The notes beneath the pieces are model-generated. The model was not told where the DNA came from. It was given only the letters and a program-made list of their open reading frames with translations, and ran no database searches. Positions 1-12,900 of a stretch of DNA of 64,000 bases are shown piece by piece (within the stretch, counting starts at the first letter, position 1; every line of letters starts with the position of its first letter). The stretch covers positions 167,937 through 231,936 of the forward strand of contig LUCM01007949.1 of NCBI GenBank assembly GCA_008360955.1, written 5' to 3'. The DNA comes from Fasciolopsis buskii (Eukaryota > Platyhelminthes > Trematoda > Plagiorchiida > Fasciolidae). A program made the position numbers and the translations under genes.

Positions 1-700
1 GGCCGCGGCCCCATTCCCGAAAATTGGTGTACATTGTTGTTTCACTAATAAAGGAGGTGAAAGATAAAAGATAAAAAGACTATACATAATAATGATATAA
101 AATTTTCTTCACTACGAACTGCTTTCAGTGGAGGCCGATGTAACTCACCCCGCTTAAAATTTGTCTGAAAAAAGAATCAAACGGTCACAAAATGTGCACG
201 ATGAAAGCATGGTAGATACAGCTGGTTTTTCAATGTTTACATTTTAATTTCCTCTTGTTTTTCTCCTCTCTGTGGAGTTCCATTCGCACGATGGCACGTC
301 GGCACTGTGAGTGTTTTCAGGCATGCGTATTATTAAGTATATCTATACATGTACATTGGGGACAACTGGTCAAAATTAGTTACTTACCACGTAAAAATGC
401 ACGGGAATCTAAGATTTAGAACCGGATTCGTCGCTGAGTCCACGGTGTTTAATAATCGTGTAACAGATCATCTCAAATTATTCTCTCTCTTCATGATGAC
501 CCTCATCAAGCTATCGCAAAATATCTGCCATCGTCCCAAACGAAATTGTTGCTCGAGGACCGGCTACGATGAGAATGTCCGCCTATCCCTTGCCCTATTC
601 CACTAGCTCTTCATTGGATTCTTTTAAATCGTTTGTCATTTTACTTTTTTATTAATTTAATCACAGTGCGCATCATTTTTCAGGAAGGGAGTCTCGGCCA
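1..700. other. No recognised feature
   Basis: AT-rich sequence with no homology I can name. The only open frame of note, 349-606 on the + strand (85 codons), has no recognisable motif and no convincing splice context. The window begins in the 10-bp palindrome GGCCGCGGCC, which is not interpretable alone. Confidence 0.4.
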
Positions 701-730
701 ACAGAGGGTTGTCAAATGGCAAATTTGACT

Positions 731-797
731 GGCGCTAGTAGGATTCGAACGAAAAGCCACGGCCTCATCCGCTTAAGCACCGTCGGCCCGGCGCGAC
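731..797 (-). repeat. tRNA-like SINE head (degenerate)
   Basis: On the - strand, positions 750-740 read GTTCGAATCCT, a canonical RNA polymerase III B box. Positions 779-769 read TGCTTAAGCGG, a reasonable A-box match at about tRNA spacing. No full cloverleaf with a clear anticodon stem could be folded by eye, so this is called a tRNA-derived SINE head rather than a tRNA gene. A decayed tRNA pseudogene is the alternative. Confidence 0.4.
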
Positions 798-1894
798 GGA
801 CAAATTGACTAGGGAAATAAACTAATATGCAATCAGAATTAAGCAATTTCGAATAACTAGTTAGGCGGCAAGGCCCAAAGTAGACGTCTGGTGATCAGTA
901 AATTGCGGTTTAGAATCTGTGTTGAAGTTCGGTTGTTTTGTAGACCATAGACATACATTATTGGCGCATTTCACCCAGTCACGCTTTTGAAGCCACGGAG
1001 AAGCTACCTCATACTAATTTGAGATCGTCTGCCCTATCGACTGTCCGTTCAAGAAAACGGTTATACGCAATATTTCTCATTTGCTTCGAGAAGGAAAAGA
1101 TGTAGTCCATCGACTGAAACTTGAAACATCTTTTCATAGCCCTGGTGACTATCGTCACCCCATTTTTATCGTATTCGAATTGCTTGGGTTTTATTCTAAA
1201 TCTGCAATGAGTTGTAAACGTTTTTTTGCCCATTCACTGTAGAACTGGATGTATGAATTTAATGTGGCGGTTTGCAGATTTTGCATAAAATCGTTCACAT
1301 TTACACTTTTGTGAACCTGAATCAACGGTTGTTATTTTGCATCAAATAGGGAGACCTGAATTCGTGCACGACACAGTGCATGTATGTGCTTTTGTTTACC
1401 TACAAACAAGAAACACTCGGGAAAACGGTAGACGGTCATCGTGGTGTACGAAAATGGAACAATAAAAGAAACATCGGCTGGTTGGCATCAAGGAAAAATC
1501 TAAAAAGCCGTATTTCTATCTCAAATGGTGCGGACAGACAAACTCATTGTTGATTGAACAAAAGTGCTTAATCACCGCTTTGGAATGAACTATGTCTAGG
1601 TCAATGAGAGATGGATGGCGCAGATTGGTATAAAATCCCTTTTTCGTCTTACTGAAGACCTCTATTTAAAAAAAATGTTTACTAGAATTGAATTACAAGG
1701 TATCCAAGATCGAGCACACAACGAAATTAATAAGCGATGCACAGAGGAGAACTTGTATTGTGTTTTACTAGACTCCAGGTTTTGAGCGAGTCTACAAATA
1801 TTACGTTTACGACTAGATGGTTCATTTATTACATAAATTTATTGCCTTATTTTAATAACGCTTTTAATCTGAAATGTATTCTCTGCTCCAACAG

Positions 1895-1970
1895 GAAATC
1901 AGCTGTATGTTGGTCAAAAGATGAATCACAATTGGTGCATCTCATGAACAGACGAGATAGGATAGCCCAG
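1895..1970 (+). CDS. Candidate internal exon, unknown protein
   Basis: A 76-nt open stretch is bounded by a good acceptor (CTCTGCTCCAACAG just upstream) and a strong donor (CAG followed by GTAGGTAT). The reading frame that enters in phase 1 and leaves in phase 0 ends in KDESQLVHLMNRRDRIAQ, a charged protein-like composition unlike the surrounding AT-rich DNA. I do not recognise the family and found no partner exon nearby, so the parent gene is unknown. Seen directly: splice signals and open frame. Inferred: that it is a real exon. Confidence 0.4.
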
Positions 1971-1988
1971 GTAGGTATATTTGCGTAA

Positions 1989-3477
1989 CTCATAAATTTC
2001 ATCCTAGTCAGAACAAAGGACCGTCACAGTATCCAATTCCATTTCCTCGGAAAAGCCTGTTAGTAGCCATCATTAGTACGTCCGTCTGAAACAAGCCGGC
2101 GATGTTCAGGGGACAGTGAGCAGAAGACAGTAGAATTCTTGCCTCAGATGTAAACTGCACAACGTCAGTGCTAGCATATATGTGGTTTGAAATATAGTGT
2201 AGTAGTTAGTGACTGTTTTGCCCAACTTCCAGCTTGCCCGAACCACAGTGCTCAGCCGCTTTGATAAAAATCTTCGCTTTTTGATCGACTGTTTACAAAA
2301 TTTACTGATATTCAGGCGAGCTGATGATACGCACTCAATTAATTAACACAACTGTTATATTCCATGGGCTTACTTTACGGTGGACATAAACGAAACAGGT
2401 GCCCGTACCGGATAGGGTGCACCCTATCACGTATCACTTGAATCTGGCGTAATCAAACAGCTTTCAATGGAACTACAATCCATCCACGATACTTTTTGGT
2501 TGCATTGAATATAATTAATGTTTTTGAAGATAGGTTTTCGGAGTCTAAACTTTGCGGCGCTAATGATAGTTACTGGTTTCGGCTTCGACGGAAAACTACA
2601 TTTTTTGAATGTTTCGGTTTATGCAGAAACTCTAAAAACAATTAAGGGAAGCTTGCATATCTGTATGCATACATTTGGACACATAAACACCTATATGTAT
2701 TTCTGCAAATAACATATTCAATTTAACTAAGATGCAAGTCAGTTAGTGCAGATATTTAGAAAACAGCTTTCCTGTTCGCGCAGATGTCTTTTTATGTGCA
2801 TATTTACTAATTTCTGCGGGTAGAAAAAGGTTTGGGATCAGATTCAGTCACTGGGCCTTAAAACTTTGAGCTGCATGTGCGTGTGCATGAATAAGCAATT
2901 TCGTTCAAGTGAATAACGGCCTAGAAATTGAGACATGAATTTTCACAGTTATGCAAACACTAAGACAAAGTGAATTTATCCGTGAGTACAAATGTGTTTC
3001 CGTATGTTTTGGCAACTGATTGCATAGACGTCGGTATGAAGAAGTAGAAGAATGCTTTAAAACTACTAGAGGTCCACACATTTGCATATCAAAATGTCCC
3101 TGTTTGCATCTCAATACAAAACTGTACACATGCGAATGTATATCAGAACACTAATAGTAAGTGACATCATTGAGGTACGAGCTATAGAAAAATGATACAA
3201 GCAAAATGGACTATTGGTCGAGTGCACACTCCTAAACGACATTGAAGCATGACTATTAGTTTGTTGGTTTCAATTTAAATGGCTTAATTGGCCTGCACTT
3301 AGTGGACTTTCCGCTAGATACTCAAAATCGATATCCCTCGAAATGTCAAATATTTTCTGTTAAGGAAGCTGTACGCATTAACCGTTCAAGAATGAAATAT
3401 CTCCACCAGATTAGGGGGAAAAGACGAGGATTTGGCAATTTTAACCTTGATACATTTTAGTAGTAGGAGATTAAATG
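1989..3477. other. No recognised feature
   Basis: Short AT-rich frames only (2,518-2,712 + and 2,905-3,129 -), none with a recognisable domain. I see no RNA gene or transposon motif here. Confidence 0.4.
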
Positions 3478-3667
3478 TTTACATGAAATAATTCACCATG
3501 TGATATCATCACTCAACTCACCATAAAGAAACCATGGAAGCGCTGTACAGCTGTTTCATCCTTGTTAGGAATGACTAGCAGTGCATATCCACCGCGCCCG
3601 AACTGGGACGCGAACCCGGGACGAACGATTCTGAGTCGAACGCCTTAGCCAATACGCTACCGGACAG
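3478..3667 (-). repeat. tRNA-derived SINE, near full length
   Basis: Read on the - strand, the element opens with a tRNA-like head: an A-box-like TAGCGTATTGG, then a B box GGTTCGCGTCCC (about 3,601-3,616). A non-tRNA body of about 128 bp follows, shared with the inverted copy at 3,823-3,950. This head-plus-body layout is the hallmark of tRNA-derived SINEs, which are known in flatworms. I cannot assign the family name from sequence alone. Mobility would depend on a LINE in trans. Confidence 0.7.
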
Positions 3668-3822
3668 GCTCTGAACGGTTTGTTGAACTTCACCACATTA
3701 TGTTCCACCTATCCATCACTGATTTGCACGGTTACTGTCCGTTAGCTCACAGCGATCGACGCCTACTGATAGATGACTTCTCTGCAGGTAGCCTAAGTAC
3801 GACGAAGGCTTTGGATATGACA

Positions 3823-3950
3823 CAGTTCGGGCGCAGTGGATATGCGCTACTAGTCATTCCTAACAAGGATGAAACAGCTGCACAATGCTTCCATGGTTTC
3901 TTTATGGTGAGTTGAGTGATGATATCACATGGTGAATTATTTCATGTAAA
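3823..3950 (+). repeat. 5'-truncated SINE copy, inverted relative to 3,478-3,667
   Basis: This 128-bp segment is the reverse complement of 3,478-3,605 with a few substitutions (for example GCGCAGTGG against GCGCGGTGG). It lacks the tRNA-like head, as expected for a 5'-truncated insertion. The two copies form an inverted repeat with a 217-bp spacer. The 71-codon frame across 3,700-3,915 overlaps it and is not treated as a gene. Confidence 0.7.
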
Positions 3951-5323
3951 TTTTAACCTTATTTACCGTTCCTAGAGATATCCAAACACTACTGCCAAAC
4001 CAATCATGAGTGGAATAAAATGCAAATGAATATGATCACGGGCATATGAAGCCCAAGAGCCAATTGCATCCCCGAGATACGTCGCCTCAGAACTTGGCAA
4101 TCAGTGACCGGCTCTTTTTTGTTTATGAAACATCGATATTGTCCTGCTGCCTGGCAGACATGGTCAAAGTTTTGGGTGAGTTTCCCCCTCCCAACCTAAA
4201 GCGTTTGTTTGTTTTGGGCAACCGGATAGTACACAGCTCACTAAAATACCATGATTAAGGACTGGCTATCGATAACAAAGGAAAGAAGGAAAAAGCTCTC
4301 ATGTGTTCGGCAAATTCTGCACAAATCTATTGTCCTTATCTTATTTCCTGCTCATCCATCTATCACTTTGCCAAGATTCCAGCGGCAAATGGCCTATACA
4401 CAAACTTGTGCACTATGTACATGTACATTATACCACCATATCACTCTGATATACTCACTGACGTCAAAAGCTAATAGAACCAAATGAAGGTGCGTTTAAA
4501 CTTTGAAAAACGAGCTTTAGTTTCTAAGCTAATATAAAATTAAAGCGATGGGGCTCAAGAAGTTAAGGGTAGCAAAACATTTTCCAGATTTTCTGCGCAT
4601 ACATATTATACACCAATTTGAGAACAATCATGATACCAATGTACAGCAGACATGTCCCTTAGCATTTCCACCAATGACGCCTGTTTTGAGCCATATCTTC
4701 AGCACCTTCAATCATCATAAAACCTCGTCTCTTGGACCTCAAACTGATGCTCCCGCTAGACAACAGCGACGCTCCAGAGACATCGCCGAGCACTCTCAAA
4801 GCAGAGAAAAGTCTCCCTCAGTCGTAAAAAAGCTACGAACTGCGGCATTATACACGCCTCCCTTTAGGGAAACCTGGATGCCATGGCGGCGCCACAAGCG
4901 TCATCTGTTCGTAAAAGCTGCGCTGGCTTTCGCAGTTTTCCATGTGACCTTTTCCGCACCAGTTCCGCCGGACGTTATCTGAATCCCGAGGTACCTGAAG
5001 CCACTGATTACTTCTAACCGATCACCACAAAGAGTGATCACAGACAGTCTCCTGATAGTTTTGGAGAATCACCTTGTCAAAGTGCCACCAGTTTGTATAA
5101 AGGTTTATATGTCTACAAGTCCTAGCGACTGATGAGTTCCACTCTAAATAAATCCGAAATATTGAGAAAACAGTTGAGCAAACAAGCTCGTTCTCAGTGA
5201 TTCGTACTCATGCAATTATATCACTATAAATCTTGACAAAAAATGTTCACTGTAGGAATGATTGGATTAGTCAGATACAAATATGGGTGGGAAAATGATT
5301 TGTGGTGTTAGTTGTTTTGTTGT
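3951..5323. other. No recognised gene; one unassigned 144-codon frame
   Basis: The longest frame is 4,548-4,982 (+), 144 codons, rich in His, Arg, Pro and Ser, with a hydrophobic stretch near its C-terminus (about residues 125-140). I recognise no domain and its neighbours are transposon debris, so I do not call it a gene. A CTGATGAG...CGAAAT string at 5,114-5,147 superficially resembles a hammerhead core and is discussed among the rejected items. Confidence 0.35.
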
Positions 5324-5692
5324 CTAGGGTTTGTATTGGGACGGAGGGCGAGCCAGGGGAGTTGAAGCGCAACCACAAATTGTTTTTAAGAACAAAGTGG
5401 AGCATTGTGAAGACGGATTGCGACAGCTTCCGCAGTGCTCAAAAGGTGGCACTTTGCCAACCTGGATTGTTGACCTCACAGTGTGGTTAGTCTGTGCTAG
5501 ATGTGAAACAACTGCGCTATTAAGTGACTCAATTATTCCAGTGCCTAAACATGCCGGGTGGTGCCCACGGATGCGTTCAGACAAGCGCTTGGTCGTGCGG
5601 CCGACGTACATCGTCCCAAAGGAACATGTGAATGAATAGATACAAAACGAGGCTGCAGAATCGGGGACTTTGTCTTTCAACCATAATGACAC
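5324..5692 (-). pseudogene. PLE GIY-YIG endonuclease domain
   Basis: A 122-codon open frame contains YSFTCSFGTMYVGRTTKRLS, with MYVGRTTKRL at the YIG-plus-catalytic-Arg position of the GIY-YIG fold. ERIRGHHPACLGTG and a conserved SAVVSHLAQTNH follow, the latter being the usual C-terminal PLE region. Cys residues near CIYSFTC and HCGSC suit the linker seen in PLEs. It lies downstream of the RT on the same strand, as expected. It is cut off from the RT by frameshifts around 5,700-5,960. Confidence 0.82.
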
Positions 5693-6189
5693 TACGGGGC
5701 GGGATTTGAACAGGATACGAAGCTTGGCTGCGTAGAATGTCTTATTGATAGCGCTAGTCAGTCTTCGTCGTGCTATCTCTGCTAGCGTGTCACCTTTGAT
5801 TGCCAGGATATGTATACTGGCTTTCTCTCCACCGTCGCCCTCCTAGGAACTTCCTGTTCTGTCTCCAACATCTTGTCGATTAATCTAACTGGGAAACAAT
5901 TTTCATTGAATACTCTTCTGACCGTCTGTAGTTCAGCTTCAAGAGTATCTTTTGTGCATATTCATTTTGTCCTGGCAATCAGACATCTAATTAAGTTCCA
6001 CTTCACATTAAGAGGTACGAAGCTGTGGGGATTGATGTATTGCCCATTCCATGTGGCTCTCTTGTGTACTGATCGCCGAATTGAGCCGTCTTCTCGACGA
6101 CCTAATCGTAAATCTAGGAATGCTATTTCATTGTTCAGCTCCACGCCTGTTATGAATTTCACATTAGCGTGAGCCGATTCGAACATATT

Positions 6190-6646
6190 CAACAGTTGGT
6201 TAGTTTCGTCGAGGGGTTGAGTACACAGAAGATGTCATCCACATAACGCTTGTATAAGTAGAGCGATTGTATTGACGACTCGAGTGGCCAACGTTCCAGC
6301 TTTGTCATAAAAATGTCAGCTAGTAATGAGCCAACTGGGGACCCCATTGCTACGCCGTCCTTTTGACGGTGTAGCCACAGAGGTATTCGATTGTCTCCCT
6401 GATCGGAACGTTGGTAAAAAGAGCGATGACGTCTAAAGAAGGCATTCTTCGTCCTTTCATAGTTAGTTCTTTCACGGAGTCGATAAGCTCAAATGTGTCT
6501 TTGACACTGTGTTTTGCTACCTTCTGTCTAACGGGTTCCGGTACCTTAGCTAACCATTTTGCCACAGCATGGTACGGCGAATCGCACACATCGAGAATAA
6601 GCATCAGAGGAACTCCATTTTTATGTAATTTGGGTAGGCCGTACAA
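6190..6646 (-). pseudogene. PLE reverse transcriptase core, frame-broken
   Basis: The conserved PLE RT motifs are present in order: YGLPKLHKNGVPL, then LDVIALFTNVPI (the position where PLEs carry SFDVVSLFTNIP, so the first catalytic Asp is kept), then AMGSPVGSLLADIF, then YVDDIF with both catalytic Asp residues. The first part is open at 6,646-6,350. The YVDD part lies in another frame, and the shift falls near 6,360. The catalytic residues have therefore outlived the reading frame, which fits a fairly young inactivation. Confidence 0.85.
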
Positions 6647-6969
6647 TCTCGGAATAGTAGTTCCCTTAAGCCGAATCTATTCGAATGTCGTCGAATCTAT
6701 GATATCCCTTTATCTCCGTCGTCTAAAGATACCTGACAAAGATTTTTCTATCTGATGCGCTTTTTCATTTCCCTTCGTCATTTTTGTAAATTTTGGTTCG
6801 TCGTACAGAATGGCTTCCATTTTCGTTACACAGTCAGACATGTTCAAGAAAACTGTGCCTGCACCCTTATCTGGTCTCGATAACATGATGTCTACATTTT
6901 TCTGGTCTTCATTAGACCATTTTGCGCTCGGAAAGTTGGTGGCATTGTTGAAGATATAAAATAATATGT

Positions 6970-9900
6970 CTCAAGACAAAATTTGTACTACGACTTCATT
7001 AAACCACGCCATGCGGCCGATAGCTCATGTCAGCTGTGAGGGAATTAAAAACCTGCTACCAATCACTGACTTCTATTGAGAATCGTTTGATGACGTGCAC
7101 TTATGATGATAGTGTTAAAATATTCTCAGGCAGTTTGATGCACAAATAGCTAATCCGCAGCTGGCTCAAAACCTGAACTATTCATGTGAACATGAAATAA
7201 GCTGTCCGTAAATGTTTATGGCACACGAGTCGCAGACTGCGCATGCCTGAAATATTTGATTTAAAGTTTATTTTGAATGCATTGCTTAACCGTTGTTTCA
7301 TTAAGAGCTTTTGAAAAAACACTTGAAATGTCCAAGGGTTCAACAGAGGAATCACAGACACGTCGAATATAGGTTACCCTGTATATAGCAACACGCTTTA
7401 ATGCTGAGAGTGATAGAGTTCGTCGACTGGAGTTTCTTCTTGGATATTAGTTGGATCACAACAGGCAAAGCTATTCCCCTGAAGATGTGACATATCGTCA
7501 GAGACGGCCTCAGGAAACTCAGTAATTAATGCGTTTTATGATGAGCAAAATGTATGGGAACATATCTAGTTACTATATTACATATTGTTGTAAACAATGG
7601 CAAAAATAATTTTTGATCAGAAATAGAATAATACGGGAAGCAAAAGGCTACTTTTGAGAAAAAAGGTGCAATTATTGGCGACTGGTAAACTGCGCTGTTT
7701 AATTTTATTATTTTCTTTCATCAACAGCCGCAAAGACTGCATAGAAGCACCAAACAAGATATAGCAAACAGGTGATGGTGCAGATATGGAGGAAGATATC
7801 GTGTGTAAGCGATTTCTAATAAAAGAAACATCAGTGTCAATGTGCGAATTCCGTCGACAGGAGTAAAAGTACTTCGTTTATATGTGGACTTCATTTCGTT
7901 TAATTTTATTCAAGATCACTGATGTAATTCAAGCTCATTTAAATCCATATACTTTGTTTTATCTATGCATACAAGAACAAACATGTATCTAGAAGCACTT
8001 TCTATCATGCAAAATGAGGCAACTATGGTTTCATATGAAAATAGTTAAATAAATTTCTTTATAACCAAAGTGAAAACGTAGAGGCCTGTATTAATAAATA
8101 TTTAACATCATTTGTCCTAAAATCAATACCCTAAACAAGCGAGCTTAACGAACGATCGAATTTTGGGTGAACAGAAAGACAAAATACCGCGGTGTCGTTC
8201 GCAGTAAAAATAATTTCGTGCTACGCTATTTAACAAATATTGCCAGTTTTTCACTGAAGGATTAATTACATAAATGAAAATTAGTACGCAATTGCAGTTT
8301 AGGGGACTCAGTGAACTGAAGAGTAAAAACAGTAATTACAAAAACATTTAAAGAAATAGTCGCAAAGAACGACAGGTTTATGTAAATTGCAGGTCTAAAC
8401 AGGATGTTTTCCTAGGGTCAAAGTCCACTTGCGCTATCGCTAACCTTGCACCAACGCGTTTTAGATTTAGTGGCTACACTTCCGTACAGTCTGCTTAAAG
8501 GGCTTTCACAGACAAATACTTTGAAGATAGGGTGTAAATATTATTTTGCCTTGTAGTTGACCAACTACTATGACTTATTTTTCAACCAATATCTCACAAG
8601 GTAAATGGATTGCCAGTCTTTTCTTCTGTGAAAACGTGCAACACATGTCCAGATTATCTTGATCTATCCTCATTCGTTTCTTTCGACTGATAAACTCAGC
8701 AGCCTAGGTTCAACATTTACACTGAATAAAGCCTCATCCCATCATGCCTTACAACGGCTGAGAAAGACAACTTTGCTCAAGTGTCTAAAGTTTTTCGGAT
8801 CATCTACATTCAGTGGCCAATTTTCCTAATACTAAAGCATGGCCGACCTTATTAGGGCCTTGTAAAATCAGCCTTTATCCCATCCAGCCGCTAGGGACTA
8901 GGATAATCTATAATTCTTAGTTTGTTTACACTACAAGTTATCAATAAAAATGATGAAAGTGAAACATAAACTGTAAAGAAAAAGGAAGGTAGATGAGTGG
9001 ACGTAATTTTTTACTACGGATTTTCTTGTTTGTCAGCAACAATGCAGCTGAAATGAATTTCGAATATATATCTCAACCCCTAGTTCTATTCTCAGGGGTT
9101 TCTAAAAATTCATTGTCTTGTCTTTCCTATTTTGATTGAGAGAAGCTCCAAGGCTTACTAATCCAAACTTTGGCTTTTTCATGCTAAGCAGGTGCAACCA
9201 GTGAGGAAAAGAGAAAGAATTTAAATAAAATTGAACTCTTTTGAGGTCTCCAGAAGTAAAAGAATTGAAGAATATCATAACAAAATTCGCGAAGAAATTA
9301 CAACACACCGCCTGTTGTCATTCCATGTTTGATACTGGGTTCCGTAGAGACCGCAATATTTTATGAGAATTGCAAGATTCCATTTAAGTTTAAATTTATT
9401 CCTTAAGCAGGAAACTCCATTTGCTCTGCCTTTGAGACCAAGTGCTCAGCCCAAATTAGATTAGTGGACACGTCCACTAGTCACAAGTAGATCCAGCTGC
9501 AACCGCAGTTTAAAATTCAAATTCAGTGTTACTTTTGTAAAGCAGCCCATTACGTTTCGTTAATGGGAACCTTCCCAGTCAGTATGGAAGGCGCTAAAAC
9601 CCCCAAATGGGTCCAATAGGGACCGTCTTTCAAATTTGCATTATATCATGGGGGGTTAGGGTAATTTCATGGGCAAAATCATAAGTTGAACATTTCCGGT
9701 CTTTGTTTTTCTCCAAAAGCTAAAACACAGAGTATATTATTGATTTCATATTTTGAGAACCGCTGTTGCTGTTTTTAGGAAATACGAATAAACAACTGGG
9801 TGAATACACCATGGTTGCTGGTGTTTGTCCATGAAAATTCCCAATTTATAGAATTTACGGGGAAATGTTTCTTGAAACCTCCAATGTTCGACCAAATCTG

Positions 9901-12900
9901 ATTTTGCGGTTTTAATGAGGTCTAATTTTGAAGATTATTCTAACTCGTGACCTGTTGAGGATTGCTTACTGTACGTGAGTTGCCCTGCTGTGATCAAGTT
10001 TTCGTCATTTTTATATTGAATGGACAAGTGGGTTTTCTTATTGATTACGTAAAAACGCATTAGTTGTGTTAGACAATATCTTGTGAACTATTTTTATTGA
10101 AATCAAAGCATTTATTTGAAAATAATGTAAGATTTGGGCTGCGTCCATAGCTACAGATCACTTTTACTACTGAATGGTTAGTTACGCTCTCGCAACCATA
10201 AACTTCACTTGTTATCTGATGTACATTACTGCAAGTCACCTGGGTGATAGCCCTTGAAAAAGGCATTAGTTGGTTTACGGAGCTTACTTAGATGCGGGAA
10301 AAATATTTTTTGAAGACTCAATTACAAAGCCTTGGATTCATGTTTAGGGTGGTTTCCTGGACATGATTGCCTAAATTGTTTTCTTCTGTCACTTCACTTT
10401 GGAGTTTCTGTTTTTTCCTTGCTTTCATGTAAAAATTACACGATATCAATTTCTATGTAAAGTACCGCTATCTAGTAATTTCGCTGTAGACATTACGACA
10501 AGAAGTGTGTCGACAAGTAGCTTCAGGTTGTGCTTATATAGGTGGACTCTCCAGAACGTCTATGTAGAAAAAAAAGAAAGCGCTGAGGGTTGCTCGCAGA
10601 CTATGAACAATGCACCAGAGATCTGTGCGGTGGATTCCAATGCGTTTGGTTGTTTGCAATAAATGGGTGATGGCATAACGTCCCCTAACTCAGAGTTAAA
10701 CTGTGGAGATTTAATGGGAGCACGTGTGATATGTGTGAGTGAGGAGCCGGATATCTTAGAGCTTTTAAGGGTAAAACAGTTTTGGGCGTCAATAATTAGT
10801 TGTAGTGACAAGAAAATAGAGGAAGAAACTGAAGTTGTTTCTGCATCAACTAGCAGCGCAGTTTTTCCCCGGGTAAACCGTCCAGCATAAGACACCCGTT
10901 AATTAGATCTTTCCTATAGTTACAAAGTAATTTTAGCTTCCAACACCGAAACCCTGGTCCAAACGCAAAACATTAACATGGACTTTAAAGGTCCGTTTTA
11001 CTTGGGGATTGAACTTTTGCCATACACTGGCTTGGGTCCTACGATATCCGTAACTCCTGTCATGCAACAAAAGGCATTGCTAGTGTATCTATCAGTGGAG
11101 GCAACCAAAACCCATATTACGCCTATGTAGTAAATTGTACTTAAACAACTAAATTTTAAGACCAAAGATTTTATGAACTTACAGGCATCAACATTCGGTG
11201 ATGGAACTCAGAATGTCATGCGCGAGTTAATGACCACTTCCGTCCTAAGTAAGCGGAATATGCAGGCGCCCATTGGGAAACGGCTTTGTCTGGCACGAAA
11301 TTTTTGTTGATAATAGGTAAGTTCAAGGCTGTGTTGCTTCAAATCTGCATTTGTTGTTTGCCTTATAGGCTATCAAGGAGCCACCGTGCAAACTGTGCTA
11401 GAAAAGATGAGGCGGTGCGTTCAACGCTGCAGATACTCCGCTCAAGAACACCATAGAAACTCAAGGAGCATTAGTGTTAGGTGTTCCATGATCACGATGA
11501 GCCAGCTACTGGGTGCTTTTAAATTAATTTTCCTTAAGATATGAGATATATGTGTTCTAGGTGAAAACAACGAGGATTTGACATATGTGTGCCTCGCGGC
11601 TGCATTTCTGCAGTCATGTATAACGGTTGCTACTATCAGTCTATACTGCCACCATAAACATCCTCTTTCAATACATTTAAGTAATATTGCTATTTCCACT
11701 TGTTTTTCAGATTGAAAACATTTATAGGAAATTTTTGGAAACGATTTGGGGTCGTTTTTGGGTATGGTTTGGGACTGTTTCGTGGCGTTTTGGGAGCGTC
11801 TGTGCAGTATTCGTCAGACGGGGTGAGACACTGCCCAATAATGAACAGCGTACTCTGTCACCAAGTAATGATTGCATAATGCAGTTTGCCTTGCGTTTGA
11901 AGGCGAAACTTTGTTATTCGTTGGATAGTTGACCATTGCTTGTTTGCTTGAACTTTAGCACTTGGAGTAGTAATGCCATCGTTAGAAGTTACACATGTGT
12001 TAAACAAATAAAGAAAAAAATATGTGCAACTGAATATAATAAGTTAATGCATACTTTCCTTTTATTTTAGATATGGGAGAAGTGCAACTGACTGCCCATT
12101 CGTCAGCGAACTAAACCAATTTACATAGCTACACAGGATTTGATGTGCGGTGTCGACTGAATATTTTAATACATTTTCAGACATCAACAATGGTCATACT
12201 ATGTTTTGCCGCAAACCATTACTTTGGAGAGGGGCGAATGGTTAATCAGATCGACTCAAGGAGAACATGGGCGTATTAAACTCGTATTTATATCTAGGGT
12301 GCGTGTTTATATTAGGATCTCAGTCAGTTTTTATTGGGAGGTTTTGTGGCGACATATTGGAAAATGAATATCGGTGTGTTTGCTGCTGTCTTCGCCAAAC
12401 GGTCCCCAAAACGACCCCTAGTTATTGCAAAGTTCCTGTTTTATAGTTGATTTCGGTGTCTATCGGGATTCGGTTTAGATAATGTTTCGGTGCGTTTCTC
12501 TCCGCTAATACAAAATGTGCCCATACAGACAATTGTTCGTTAATCTCTTGAGCATCTATGCAAAAGTCTTGTTTAAGGTCAGGGAGAGCTGAAATTTTGC
12601 GCAGACTTTTTCATCCAATCAGGGCTCCACTCAAATCACATTTGGGTATGTTTTAAAACTTTTTGGACACTCAGGAGTGTTTCGCTGCCTTACAACTTGG
12701 CTCCATATACTATTTCTGAAATGTAATTGCACTTCTAACATCTTTCCACGCCCTTACTGATTAAACTGTAGTTCCGCTGAATAGATTAATGCAATACAAC
12801 CCACTTCGGCGAAATCTCGAGACAATGGGCACTCTTACACGCAATGCTATCACTCCTTATTTCTGAGGATCAAAACCGTTATTGGAGTATCCATCAATGT

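Larger units (their letters stand above)
5324..6965 (-). mobile_element. Penelope-like retroelement, decayed, RT plus GIY-YIG endonuclease
   Basis: Read right to left, pieces in several frames follow the order of a Penelope-like element (PLE) polyprotein. About 6,950-6,720 gives an N-terminal block containing LSRPDKGAGTVFLN. 6,646-6,350 gives YGLPKLHKNGVPL and the RT fingers. About 6,358-6,190 gives VAMGSPVGSLLADIFM and YKRYVDDIF. 6,192-5,962 gives FLDLRLGRREDGS. 5,692-5,324 gives the GIY-YIG endonuclease. Frame changes and stops between the pieces show it cannot make one protein. PLEs retrotranspose by nicking the target with the GIY-YIG domain and reverse transcribing there. No terminal repeats were delimited. 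Family assignment is firm; boundaries are approximate. Confidence 0.88.

Noticed and set aside
731..797. Functional tRNA gene
   Set aside because: A and B boxes are present but acceptor and anticodon stems do not pair convincingly.
4548..4982. 144-codon frame
   Set aside because: No domain, odd composition, and located among repeats; not enough to call a gene.
5105..5165. CTGATGAG...CGAAAT string, possible hammerhead ribozyme near the Penelope-like element
   Set aside because: The 18-20 bases between the two core strings cannot form stem II, and stem I pairing is poor. Only about four weak pairs could make stem III.
10399..10890. Two consecutive same-frame ORFs split by one TAA (stop-codon readthrough candidate)
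   Set aside because: No recognised domain, no homologue I can name, and no splice or recoding signal. Chance frames of this size are frequent here.
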